From assembly GCA_010365175.1 (NCBI GenBank), contig JAAFGW010000003.1, positions 1-29,017 of the forward strand: 29,017 nt of DNA, read 5' to 3'. Every line of letters begins with the position of its first letter. Position 1 is the stretch's first letter. The notes beneath the pieces were generated by a model, which saw only the letters and a program-made list of their open reading frames with translations, was not told the origin of the DNA and did not search any database. This document shows positions 22,779-29,017 of the stretch, in pieces. The stretch comes from Sulfuriferula multivorans. Its GTDB lineage: Bacteria; Pseudomonadota; Gammaproteobacteria; Burkholderiales; Thiobacillaceae. Made by a program: the position numbers and the translations under genes.

Positions 22779-23990
22779 ATGACTGATTTCGCGCGCGGGC
22801 AAAAAGGAAAATTGGCAGATATGGGATGTACGGGACCATTTCCTATCGTGTTGAACATTGCGGCACAAGGGATGGAGATTGATATTGCCTGTTTTGGTCT
22901 CGATGCCAATGACAAGCTGTCCGATGACCGCTACATGGTTTTCTTCAATCAAAAATCCTGTCCTGGCGCTGCGGTGACACTGGAAATCGACGCTGGAAAG
23001 TCGACCTTTGCCACTGATTTATCGCGCTTGCCGGATTCAATTCACAAGCTTGTTTTTGCGGCATCGATCGGCGGTGAAGGAACCATGCGTAAGTTGGGCT
23101 CCAGTTCGATGCATCTTGGCAGCACCGCATTTATATTTTCAGGCGCCGATTTTCAGGATGAAAAAGCTGTGATTGTCGGCGAGATCTACAAGCGCGATGG
23201 CCTATGGCGTTTCGGCGCGGTTGGGCAGGGATTCAACGGCGGTTTATCTGCGTTGTTGACACATTTCGGCGGCGCCGAGGCAGTACCAGCCCCAGCCCCG
23301 GCAGCAGCGCCAGAACCAAAGAAAATATCGCTCTCCAAGATCACGCTTGAAAAACGCGGCGACAAAGTGTCGCTGGAGAAATCCGGTAGCCGTGGTTTTG
23401 GGCGCATACGCGTCAACCTGAACTGGAATCAGGCAGCACTCCCTATCGTGGAGCCCAAAAAGTCTGGATTTTTGAGCAAAATCATGGGTGGCGGGCAAGC
23501 AAAGCGGAATACTGGCATTGACCTGGACCTGGGATGCATGCTTCAACTGAGTGACGGCACACCGGGTTGTGTGCAGGCGCTCGGTAATAGCTTTGGACAA
23601 TTCGACAAGCCGCCTTTTCTCTATCTGGAAGGTGACGACCGCTCCGGCGCCAATACTGATGGAGAAAATCTGTTCATCAATGGTGATCAGCTTAATCACA
23701 TTAAACGCCTGCTGATATTCACCTTCATCTATGACGGTGCGCCGAACTGGGCTGCCACTAACGGCGTAGTCACCATCGAGGCGCCTGGCCAGGCGCCTGT
23801 GGAAGTCAGGTTAGATAACGGAACCGATGCGACGATGTGCGCAATCGCAATGATAGAAAATAACGGCGGCAAGCTGCAAATAACCAAGCTCGTCGAATAT
23901 TTTCAACACAGAGGAGGCGTGAGCACGCACCAACAGATGAATGACCGTTTCGGATTCGGACTGCAGTTCAAAGCAGGCTCGAAGGATTGA
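22779..23990 (+). CDS. terA: TerA-like protein with two TerD-type domains
   Basis: A 403-residue protein. The N-terminal TerD-like domain (~15-165) contains IDIACFGLDANDKLSDD and ends WRFGAVGQGFNGGLSAL. An Ala/Pro linker (AVPAPAPAAAPEPKK) follows. The C-terminal domain (~185-400) starts KITLEKRGDKVSLEKS, carries FGRIRVNLNW, the acidic GIDLDLGC and the loop EGDDRSGANTDGEN, and ends in a strand-rich tail. This order is that of TerA. It probably bridges TerD proteins to partners. AAGGA precedes the ATG. It is 54 bases from the lyase gene and likely ends the plus-strand operon; I see no strong terminator behind it. Confidence 0.88.
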   Translation: MTDFARGQKGKLADMGCTGPFPIVLNIAAQGMEIDIACFGLDANDKLSDDRYMVFFNQKSCPGAAVTLEIDAGKSTFATDLSRLPDSIHKLVFAASIGGEGTMRKLGSSSMHLGSTAFIFSGADFQDEKAVIVGEIYKRDGLWRFGAVGQGFNGGLSALLTHFGGAEAVPAPAPAAAPEPKKISLSKITLEKRGDKVSLEKSGSRGFGRIRVNLNWNQAALPIVEPKKSGFLSKIMGGGQAKRNTGIDLDLGCMLQLSDGTPGCVQALGNSFGQFDKPPFLYLEGDDRSGANTDGENLFINGDQLNHIKRLLIFTFIYDGAPNWAATNGVVTIEAPGQAPVEVRLDNGTDATMCAIAMIENNGGKLQITKLVEYFQHRGGVSTHQQMNDRFGFGLQFKAGSKD

Positions 23991-24158
23991 TCGGTATATT
24001 GAGTGGTGATGCTGGCAAAGCTGGATTGTTCTGGCTTGGCCTGAATTATTCTGAAATTTATACTGGGCGATGTAGAACGCAGCAAGTCAGGGTCAAGTCT
24101 CAATACAGTTCGGTTAAGTCTTGCAAAACCACATTTTCCCCTCCTTAAAAAAGGAAGC

Positions 24159-24575
24159 TCAGCGCGTGAGTTGAGGGCTGTTAGGCAGGGGGACGGTGGG
24201 CGCGTTGGCCTCCCTCACCTTGCTCACATTAACCACAAAATATTCGGTGTCGCCGAAGCAGCTTGTCGGAATGAATTTGTGCTGCTGGTAATTCAGTACA
24301 ACCCGTTCGCCGGCGAGTGCGTTGACGCGGCGTGCGGTAGCGTCGTCGGGGATGGTGAAGCTGAATTTCTCCGGGATTGCGCCGGGCATGGTGACCAGGG
24401 CCAGTTCGCCTTCCCATGTTTTGCACAGCCAACCTTTCTTGGAGAGTTTCTGCACATAGCCTACGCGTTCGCCCTCGGAAAAGGTCCAGTGCAGGGTCAG
24501 CCAGGTCCAGCCCATGACCAGCAGGGTCAGCACGACGAAAGTGACGATGACGTTACGCAGAAATTTGGATTTCAT
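24159..24575 (-). CDS. Membrane-anchored small protein of unknown function
   Basis: A 138-residue protein with one N-terminal membrane anchor (VIVTFVVLTLLVMGWTWLTL, residues 9-28) and a compact, probably periplasmic, beta-rich domain. Conserved-looking pieces are SEGERVGYVQKLSKKGWLCK, TWEGELAL and TSCFGDTEYFVV, with two cysteines that could pair. Proteins like this occur widely in proteobacteria and are sometimes mislabelled as a dehydrogenase; no such domain is present. It converges with the Ter operon and is followed upstream by a nuclease relic, so its link with Ter functions is unclear. Confidence 0.75.
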   Translation of the reverse strand: MKSKFLRNVIVTFVVLTLLVMGWTWLTLHWTFSEGERVGYVQKLSKKGWLCKTWEGELALVTMPGAIPEKFSFTIPDDATARRVNALAGERVVLNYQQHKFIPTSCFGDTEYFVVNVSKVREANAPTVPLPNSPQLTR

Positions 24576-24634
24576 GGGACAGCTCGGTGTTTGGATGGCG
24601 GCGCCAGTTTAGCATCGGTACCAGACGATCTGGC

Positions 24635-24750
24635 TCAAAGTGGCCTAACTTCCTTCCTTCCAGCCTTCGGCCACTCCCAAGGCGGCATTGGCTCTTTATC
24701 AGCCCATAGGTCAACTCTGCTTGACCTCGCCACTACCTCTGCGCTGCTCG
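24635..24750 (-). pseudogene. C-terminal relic of a thermonuclease (SNase) gene
   Basis: About 37 codons read SAEVVARSSRVDLWADKEPM then PPWEWPKAGRK, almost the same as the end of the intact nuclease at 28114 (SAEVAARSGRVGLWADAEPM, PPWEWRKAERK). The region 24658-24745 is a direct repeat of 28122-28209. No catalytic part survives, and a TAG stops the frame just upstream. It is a leftover from duplication or recombination. Confidence 0.8.
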
Positions 24751-24771
24751 CGATATGGGCAAGGCTCTAGA

Positions 24772-24800
24772 TTGACTACGACTTAAAAGCACGGGATACT
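24772..24800 (+). promoter_or_regulatory. Sigma-70-type promoter for terC
   Basis: TTGACT (24772-24777) and GATACT (24795-24800) are separated by 17 bases and end 33 bases before the terC ATG. Spacing and both hexamers are good. It would drive terC and the two following genes separately from the main Ter operon. Confidence 0.55.
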
Positions 24801-24833
24801 TCTAAAATCTGACCTCTATGAGTTTTCTAATGA

Positions 24834-25862
24834 ATGGATAATGCAGCTATCGGCTTTCCGCCGACGACGATCGCCGTGTTCGTGAGCCTAGCAATCATCG
24901 CGCTTGCGATTGATTTGCTGACTCACAACAAAGACAAGCCAGTGACATTGGCCAATGCTTCGATGTGGTCGATCTTCTGGGTCATCATTTCGATGGCATT
25001 CGCCCTCTTTCTCCACGAAACCCACGGCGCTGAAACTGCCAGTCTGTTCCTTACCGGCTATGCGCTTGAGAAGGTTCTGTCAGTCGACAACCTGTTCGTG
25101 TTCATGGCGATTTTTGCTTGGTTCAAAATTCCGGATGGCCTGCGCCACCGCGTTTTGTATTGGGGCATTATCGGCGCGATTGTTTTCCGAGGTATTTTCG
25201 TTGCCATCGGTACTGGCCTGCTCGCGTTCGGTCCTTGGGTCGAGATCGTTTTCGCAGCGCTTGTTGCAGGGACCGCGGTGATGATGCTGCGCGCGATGCT
25301 GCGCGCTGAGGGCGACGATGAAGATGTGGATTACTCTAACCACTTCGCCTATCGCTTTGCCAGCAAATTGTTCCCAGTTTGGCCAAAACTGTATGGCCAT
25401 AACTTCTTCGTTAAGCGCTCCGAACTCGAGCAGGAACTGAAGAAACCTGAAAACAGCGGGATGACCCTCGCACAGAAAGGTGTGTGGTTCTCCACGCCCC
25501 TGTTCCTGTGCGTCGTGGTTGTTGAAATCTCTGACATTCTGTTCGCTTTTGATTCTGTACCTGCGGTCATCGCCGTGAGCAAAGAGCCTCTGATAATCTA
25601 CAGTGCCATGATATTCGCCATTCTTGGCCTGCGTACCATGTACTTCGTGCTGGAAGCCTTGAAGCACCTTCTGGTCCATTTGGAGAAGGCGGTTATTGTC
25701 CTGTTGTTCTACATCGCGGGCAAGCTTGCCCTCAACGCAACCAACCACCTGTTCCACCACGGCTATACCATTGATCCGCACACCAGTTTGGCCGTGGTCT
25801 TGGTTGTTCTCGCAATAGGCATCGTTGCCAGTGTGCTGTTCCCCGGCGCTGATAAAAAATAA
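24834..25862 (+). CDS. terC: TerC-family integral membrane protein
   Basis: A 342-residue polytopic membrane protein of the TerC/Alx family with about nine hydrophobic segments. Signature metal-site motifs are EKVLSVDNLFVF (~79-90) and EISDILFAFDSVPAV (~230-244), with conserved acidic residues inside the membrane. TerC is the membrane hub of Ter systems; relatives act in manganese homeostasis, including metallation of exported proteins. An acidic loop (AEGDDEDVDYSN) and a basic loop lie near residue 160-200. A good promoter stands upstream. Two genes for exported proteins follow, the first after only 15 bases. Length and motifs are normal. Confidence 0.95.
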   Translation: MDNAAIGFPPTTIAVFVSLAIIALAIDLLTHNKDKPVTLANASMWSIFWVIISMAFALFLHETHGAETASLFLTGYALEKVLSVDNLFVFMAIFAWFKIPDGLRHRVLYWGIIGAIVFRGIFVAIGTGLLAFGPWVEIVFAALVAGTAVMMLRAMLRAEGDDEDVDYSNHFAYRFASKLFPVWPKLYGHNFFVKRSELEQELKKPENSGMTLAQKGVWFSTPLFLCVVVVEISDILFAFDSVPAVIAVSKEPLIIYSAMIFAILGLRTMYFVLEALKHLLVHLEKAVIVLLFYIAGKLALNATNHLFHHGYTIDPHTSLAVVLVVLAIGIVASVLFPGADKK

Positions 25863-25877
25863 AGGGGAAACTCAGCA

Positions 25878-26330
25878 ATGTGGCAAAGAATCATCAAATC
25901 CACTATTGCATTATTCGCATGTCTAAGCACTGCAGTGACGCTTGCCGGCTCATTGCCAGAAAGTGGACCGCTTGAAAACATATATGACGGCCAAGCCCCC
26001 TTTCGAATCAAGACCACTAACGCCGGCGAGCATTACTACGTCAAGCTGACCCACCCTGGCTCGACGGTTCCGGTCGTGCATTTCTTTATTCGGTCAGGCG
26101 GCACGATCGAAGCGGATGTACCACTTGGTACGTACGAACTGAAATATGCGACCGGCAAGGACTGGAGCGACGCGGAGAGTCACTTTGGACCTCGAACTAA
26201 CTACTGGAAATCCGGGAAGCGCGTTACCTTTTCCTTCGATGGCAACCAGTACGCCGGGAATGAGGTTCAACTGATCATGCAACGCACGGGCAATTTGAGT
26301 AGAACCAAGATTCAAAAAAAACAGTTCTGA
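25878..26330 (+). CDS. Exported protein of unknown function, first of two paralogues behind terC
   Basis: A 150-residue protein with a signal peptide (MWQRIIKSTIALFACLSTAV, cleavage near LAG/SLPES). The mature part is beta-rich: FRIKTTNAGEHYYVKLTHPG, HFFIRSGGTIE, VPLGTYELKYATGKDW, then HFGPRTNYWKSGKRVTFSFD and a closing NLSRTKIQKKQF. It aligns along its length with the protein at 26404. No enzyme motif is visible; the fold looks like a small beta-sandwich. Start 15 bases after terC implies co-transcription, so it may act outside the inner membrane together with TerC. Function unknown. Confidence 0.8.
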   Translation: MWQRIIKSTIALFACLSTAVTLAGSLPESGPLENIYDGQAPFRIKTTNAGEHYYVKLTHPGSTVPVVHFFIRSGGTIEADVPLGTYELKYATGKDWSDAESHFGPRTNYWKSGKRVTFSFDGNQYAGNEVQLIMQRTGNLSRTKIQKKQF

Positions 26331-26403
26331 TCCACGATGCACGCTGATGAACGGAAGCGCGGTAACAAATAAAAAACCAACCGCGCAACAGGGGGGTAAA
26401 TAA

Positions 26404-26910
26404 ATGAAGGCATTGGGATGGTTGATGGTTATCGGGCTGATCGCCTGGGGGGTGATTAGCGCCCAGTCAAATTCAGTGGGTAGTAACGGCGGAAAAACTG
26501 CTGCAGTTGCCTTTACCGAACCACCCCAAGCGCTGCCCCTATCAGGCCCCATGGGCATCGAAAACCCTGGGGTGGCGCCACTCACGATTACTACCCGCAA
26601 CGACGGGTACAACTACTTTGTTAAAGTGGCACACCCGGGCACCACTCAAAGCGTCAGCGAGTTTTTCATCCGCAGCGGTGAGTCCGTAGTAACCCAAGTG
26701 CCACTCGGCACCTACGAACTCAAGTACGCATCTGGTAAAACTTGGTATGGGCCAGTGCATATGTTCGGTCCGGAAACCAGTTATTCCAAGGCCGACACCC
26801 AGTTCGACTTCGTGGATAACGGATACCAGGTCAGTGGTTACACGGTCGAGTTGTACACCCAAGCCAACGGCAATCTCCGCATGTCGGGGATATCCGCAAA
26901 CCAATTCTGA
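26404..26910 (+). CDS. Exported or anchored protein of unknown function, second paralogue behind terC
   Basis: A 168-residue protein with a hydrophobic N-terminus (ALGWLMVIGLIAWGVISAQ) acting as signal or anchor, a low-complexity spacer, and the same beta-rich core as the protein at 25878: NDGYNYFVKVAHPGTTQSVS, EFFIRSGESVVTQ, VPLGTYELKYASGKTWYGPV, HMFGPETSYSKADTQFDF and GYTVELYTQANGNLR. The shared tyrosines, glycines and the VPLGTYELKYA core show a recent duplication. GGGGG lies just upstream of the ATG. It is followed after eight bases by a broken terY, suggesting that this pair once accompanied an intact vWA gene. Confidence 0.8.
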   Translation: MKALGWLMVIGLIAWGVISAQSNSVGSNGGKTAAVAFTEPPQALPLSGPMGIENPGVAPLTITTRNDGYNYFVKVAHPGTTQSVSEFFIRSGESVVTQVPLGTYELKYASGKTWYGPVHMFGPETSYSKADTQFDFVDNGYQVSGYTVELYTQANGNLRMSGISANQF

Positions 26911-26918
26911 GGAATCCA

Positions 26919-27070
26919 ATGCGCAGACTACCTATCTTCTTCGTCCTGGATTGCTCCGAGTCGATGGTGGGTGAGAACCTAAAAAAATGGAAGACGGTCT
27001 GCAGATGATCGTCCGTACGTTACGCACCGACCCGCATGCCCTTGAGAGCGCAATGGCAACCAGAACTCGG
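26919..27070 (+). pseudogene. Frameshifted and truncated terY fragment
   Basis: The start MRRLPIFFVLDCSESMVGEN and then LKK match the long TerY at 10732, including the MIDAS motif. At a run of seven A (26981-26987) the frame breaks; one more A would restore MEDGLQMIVRTLRTDPHALE in the +1 frame. The homology stops near 27048, so the rest of the vWA domain and the zinc ribbon are missing. It is non-functional as a vWA protein even if the A-run were misread. Confidence 0.85.
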
Positions 27071-27106
27071 GCAAAGTCATTTTTCATAACTAGGGGGCAA
27101 CCCGTG

Positions 27107-27187
27107 GGTGATCATGGACTGATGTATGCCAGGGGCTTGGCGGTTTCCAAGGATTATTTACGTGCTTATATGTGGTTTCATCCATGA
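27107..27187 (+). pseudogene. Sel1-repeat fragment fused to the terY remnant
   Basis: GDHGLMYARGLAVSKDYLRA followed by YMWF is a single Sel1-type repeat ending in a TGA. It is in the same frame as the second half of the terY remnant, making a 66-codon chimeric frame from 26987. The TGA overlaps the ATG of the intact Sel1 gene. The repeat differs in detail from those in that gene, so it came from another Sel1 protein. Confidence 0.65.
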
Positions 27188-28104
27188 AAAGTTTCACCCG
27201 TTCTTTGTTTCTGGCGCTGGCACTCACCACGGGCGCGTGGGTGCAGGCCCAGACGTTTGAGCAGTCGTTTGCGGCACTTGAGCGCAAGGATTACCGCACG
27301 GCTTTTGCAGGGTTTAAAAAGCTGGCCGAGCAGGGGGCTGCCGGCGCGCAGTTCAACTTGGGCTTGATGTATCGCACCGGCCAAGGCGTGCCCCAGGACG
27401 ACCAGCAAGCCGTAGCGTGGTACCGCAAAGCCGCCGAGCAGGGGCAGGCCATGGCGCAGTCCAACCTAGGCTTGATGTATCACACCGGCCAAGGCGTGCC
27501 AAAGGACGAACAGCAAGCCGTAGTGTGGTACCGCAAAGCCGCCGAGCAGGGAGATGCCGGCGCGCAGTTCAACCTGGGCAATATGTATCACACCGGCCAA
27601 GGCGTGCGCAAAGACGAACAGCAGGCCGTGGCGTGGTACCGCAAAGCCGCCGAACAGGGGAATGCCGATGCGCAGTTCAACCTTGGCAATATGTATGACA
27701 ACGGCCGAGGCGTGCGCAAGGACGAACAGCAAGCCGTGGCGTGGTTCCGCAAAGCCGCCGTGCAGGGGAATGCCAGCGCGCAGTACAACCTGGGCGTGAT
27801 GTATGACAACGGCCAAGGCGTGCGCAAGGACGAACAGCAAGCCGTGGAGTGGTCCCGCAAAGCCGCAGAGCAGGGGCATGTCAAGGCGCAGATCAACCTG
27901 GGCTGGAGGTATGTCGAGGGCCGAGGCGTTGCCAAGGACGAGCAAATGGCTTATTTCTGGTGGGTGCTGGCCAGTGCACAGGGGAATCAAGATGCAGCAA
28001 AATTGCGTGATTTGGTGGGGTCGGACTTGTCACCAGAGCAACGTGCCGCCGCCCAAGCCTCCGCGCGCAACTGGCAGCCCAAAATCGCAGAGCAATTCCG
28101 ATAG
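27184..28104 (+). CDS. Exported Sel1-repeat (tetratricopeptide-like) protein
   Basis: A 306-residue protein with a signal peptide (MKSFTRSLFLALALTTGAWV, cleavage after QA) and six Sel1 repeats of 36 residues from about residue 51, each with the pattern AQxNLGxMYxxGxGVxKDEQ followed by QAVxWxRKAAEQ. The last repeat is divergent (YFWWVLASAQGN), and the tail ends in LSPEQRAAAQASARNWQPKI. Sel1 proteins are helical scaffolds for protein contacts; this one should be periplasmic. I choose ATG 27184; no ribosome site stands before it, but the ATG overlaps the stop of the chimeric relic frame, so coupling is possible. It converges with the nuclease gene nine bases away. Confidence 0.88.
   Translation: MKSFTRSLFLALALTTGAWVQAQTFEQSFAALERKDYRTAFAGFKKLAEQGAAGAQFNLGLMYRTGQGVPQDDQQAVAWYRKAAEQGQAMAQSNLGLMYHTGQGVPKDEQQAVVWYRKAAEQGDAGAQFNLGNMYHTGQGVRKDEQQAVAWYRKAAEQGNADAQFNLGNMYDNGRGVRKDEQQAVAWFRKAAVQGNASAQYNLGVMYDNGQGVRKDEQQAVEWSRKAAEQGHVKAQINLGWRYVEGRGVAKDEQMAYFWWVLASAQGNQDAAKLRDLVGSDLSPEQRAAAQASARNWQPKIAEQFR
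27334..27981 (+). repeat. Six tandem 108-base repeats encoding the Sel1 units
   Basis: Units of 108 bases repeat with high DNA similarity, for example GACGAACAGCAAGCCGT recurs in successive units; the sixth is diverged. Near-identity at the DNA level points to recent expansion, and the copy number may vary between strains. Confidence 0.9.
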
Positions 28105-28113
28105 AGGCATGGT

Positions 28114-28641
28114 CTATTTCCTTTCAGCCTTCCGCCACTCCCAAGGCGGCATCGGCTCTGCATCAGCCCATAGGCCAACTCTGCCAGACCTCGCAGCTAC
28201 CTCTGCGCTGTTGTAACTCAGTCGATCATCAAGGCTTTGCTCGTTTTGATACTTTTTGTAATGCCACCCACAGCCGCGCCGGACTTGTTCAAGGTTCACA
28301 TCTTGGCCGTTCACCAGCACTTTACCTATAGCACGGCCATATCTATCCAACTTGCCCGATTCAACCGCTACAAGGCGGCCATAGGCTAGGTCGGACAGGC
28401 TTTTCTTGCAGATCTGACCGAATGGCTGAGCCTTCTCTGGGCTGTCGATGCCCGATAAACGGATTTTGTGTTGGGTGTTGGTTGCATCCAAAAGCGTTAG
28501 CGTGTCGCCGTCAGCAATGCCCACTACGCGACCCGTGATGACGTCGGCGTGAGACGCTGTGGTCAGCAGGGTGAGCATAATGAAAACGAGAGTTCCTGCT
28601 AGGTTAAAGTTGTTCTTCGTCATTAACTGGGTGGCTTTCAT
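28114..28641 (-). CDS. Secreted thermonuclease-like (SNase) protein
   Basis: A 175-residue staphylococcal-nuclease-type protein. After a signal peptide (about residues 1-32, ending TASHA) come GRVVGIADGDTLTLLD, IRLSGIDSPEKAQPFG and YGRAIGKVLVNG, which hold the arginines and glutamate of the SNase active site and the calcium aspartate. The end is ADAEPMPPWEWRKAERK. It degrades DNA and RNA, probably in the periplasm or outside. I choose the ATG at 28641; one at 28623 also gives a proper signal peptide, and the open frame further upstream lacks support. Its 3' end is repeated at 24658-24745. Confidence 0.88.
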   Translation of the reverse strand: MKATQLMTKNNFNLAGTLVFIMLTLLTTASHADVITGRVVGIADGDTLTLLDATNTQHKIRLSGIDSPEKAQPFGQICKKSLSDLAYGRLVAVESGKLDRYGRAIGKVLVNGQDVNLEQVRRGCGWHYKKYQNEQSLDDRLSYNSAEVAARSGRVGLWADAEPMPPWEWRKAERK

Positions 28642-28769
28642 GGCTGATCTGCGGCGGACCAGAGGGCGCGAAGCGGCCTTTGGAACATCCGCTCGATGGA
28701 ACAGTTGGACCACGCCGCTGGCATTGTTGGTCCGCGCATTTGGTCAACAACCGCTATATCGACCGCTTG

Positions 28770-28905
28770 CCCATTGCGCAAGAAAATTAGCCACCCCTCT
28801 CAAGACGCCTGACAAATGCCTCGATGTCAGGCGGTGAACCTCCAGCCACAAGGGCTTGGGGCACTGGCGCAAGGCAAGCAGCTTGGATTTCGAAAATGTG
28901 CGCAT
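28770..28905 (-). pseudogene. Truncated start resembling a DUF2779-family protein
   Basis: From an ATG at 28905 the sequence reads MRTFSKSKLLALRQCPKPLW then LEVHR, which resembles the N-terminus of DUF2779 proteins (related to Cas4-like PD-(D/E)XK nucleases). The resemblance stops after about 25 residues and the frame ends soon after. A second frame over the same bases ends SPPDIEAFVRRLERGG and TAA, so the junction may join two different genes. No downstream nuclease part is present. Identification is from memory of the family start and is tentative. Confidence 0.45.
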
Positions 28906-28925
28906 GGTGTTCTCTTTAATATTGG

Positions 28926-29017
28926 CTATGTCACTGTTAGTTGTTGAAGTGGGTTCATCCCCAGGGCGGCGAGCAGGATATTGCGGGGAGAAGGCGCGTT
29001 ATGCGTTCGCTCGATCA
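28926..29017 (-). CDS. C-terminal end of an unidentified gene running in from the right edge
   Basis: A 30-codon open frame on the minus strand enters from beyond the window and ends in TAG: it closes NILLAALGMNPLQQLTVT. The hydrophobic, leucine-rich end looks protein-coding, but it is too short to name. It would lie just upstream of the DUF2779-like fragment in the same direction. Confidence 0.35.
   Translation of the reverse strand, partial: IERTHNAPSPRNILLAALGMNPLQQLTVT

Noticed and set aside
24145..24158. TCCTT/AAGGA stem between terA and the small membrane protein gene as a terminator
   Set aside because: The stem is five weak pairs and no T-run follows in either direction.
24171..24770. 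Plus-strand open frame of 199 codons
   Set aside because: It is the complement of the membrane-anchored protein gene and of the nuclease relic; its translation is unlike a natural protein.
27334..27981. Tandem repeats considered as a CRISPR array
   Set aside because: Units are contiguous, 108 bases long and encode Sel1 motifs; there are no spacers and no cas genes.
27466..27990. Minus-strand frame with regular repeats
   Set aside because: It only mirrors the Sel1 repeats on the opposite strand.
28559..28837. Plus-strand 92-codon frame at the right end
   Set aside because: It overlaps the start of the nuclease gene on the opposite strand and shows no protein-like pattern.

Overview
The window looks like chromosomal DNA of a betaproteobacterium. 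The grounds are the hpnCDE squalene genes, a pgpA gene and a tRNA-Leu next to a plasmid-like replication module of IncQ type. The genus cannot be fixed from sequence alone. Almost everything after the tRNA looks like accessory DNA, dominated by a large tellurite-resistance-type (Ter) stress island.

Layout. (1) 1-2229, minus strand: hpnC-hpnD-hpnE, making squalene from farnesyl diphosphate; hpnE runs off the left edge. (2) 2346-2430: tRNA-Leu(UAG). (3) 2468-6043, plus strand: a leader with a good sigma-70 promoter, repeats and hairpins, then five tightly packed genes: a small DNA-binding protein, a small unknown, a RepA-type helicase, a RepC-type initiator and a RepB-type primase. No integrase, mobilisation gene or second tRNA end is visible. 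(4) 6164-14951, minus strand: a small membrane protein, then the signalling arm of the Ter island (zinc-ribbon/PH-like protein, protein kinase, PP2C phosphatase, three vWA proteins of TerY type, two TerD proteins), with a housekeeping-type pgpA inside it. (5) 15363-23990, plus strand: the second arm (TerD, a broken TerD/TerF-like gene, an AIM24-family protein, another TerD, then ATP-grasp, phosphoribosyltransferase, HAD phosphatase, StiP-type PRTase/PELOTA protein, HpcH/HpaI-type lyase and a two-domain TerA-like protein). (6) 24159-29017: a small anchored protein, a nuclease relic, terC, two paralogous exported proteins, a broken terY, Sel1-repeat debris, an intact Sel1 protein, a secreted thermonuclease and gene fragments at the right edge.

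How it may work together. In the published comparative-genomic view of Ter systems, TerD proteins bind calcium and gather under the membrane with TerC, vWA proteins scaffold them, the kinase/phosphatase/TerY triad adds phosphorylation control, and the ATP-grasp/PRTase/HAD/PELOTA/lyase set is predicted to make a nucleoside-like metabolite. All of those parts are present here. The five biosynthetic genes overlap or nearly touch, as expected for one transcript.

The region is visibly remodelled: a C-terminal TerD relic inverted against an intact terD, a TerF-like remnant, a nuclease C-terminal relic that directly repeats the end of the intact nuclease, a terY frameshifted in an A-run and fused to a Sel1 fragment, and a truncated DUF2779-like start. 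The less familiar elements are the paired exported paralogues behind terC, the shared proline-rich tail of two vWA proteins, the strong hairpin inside the start of the ATP-grasp gene, and the RBS-hairpin arrangement in the replication module.
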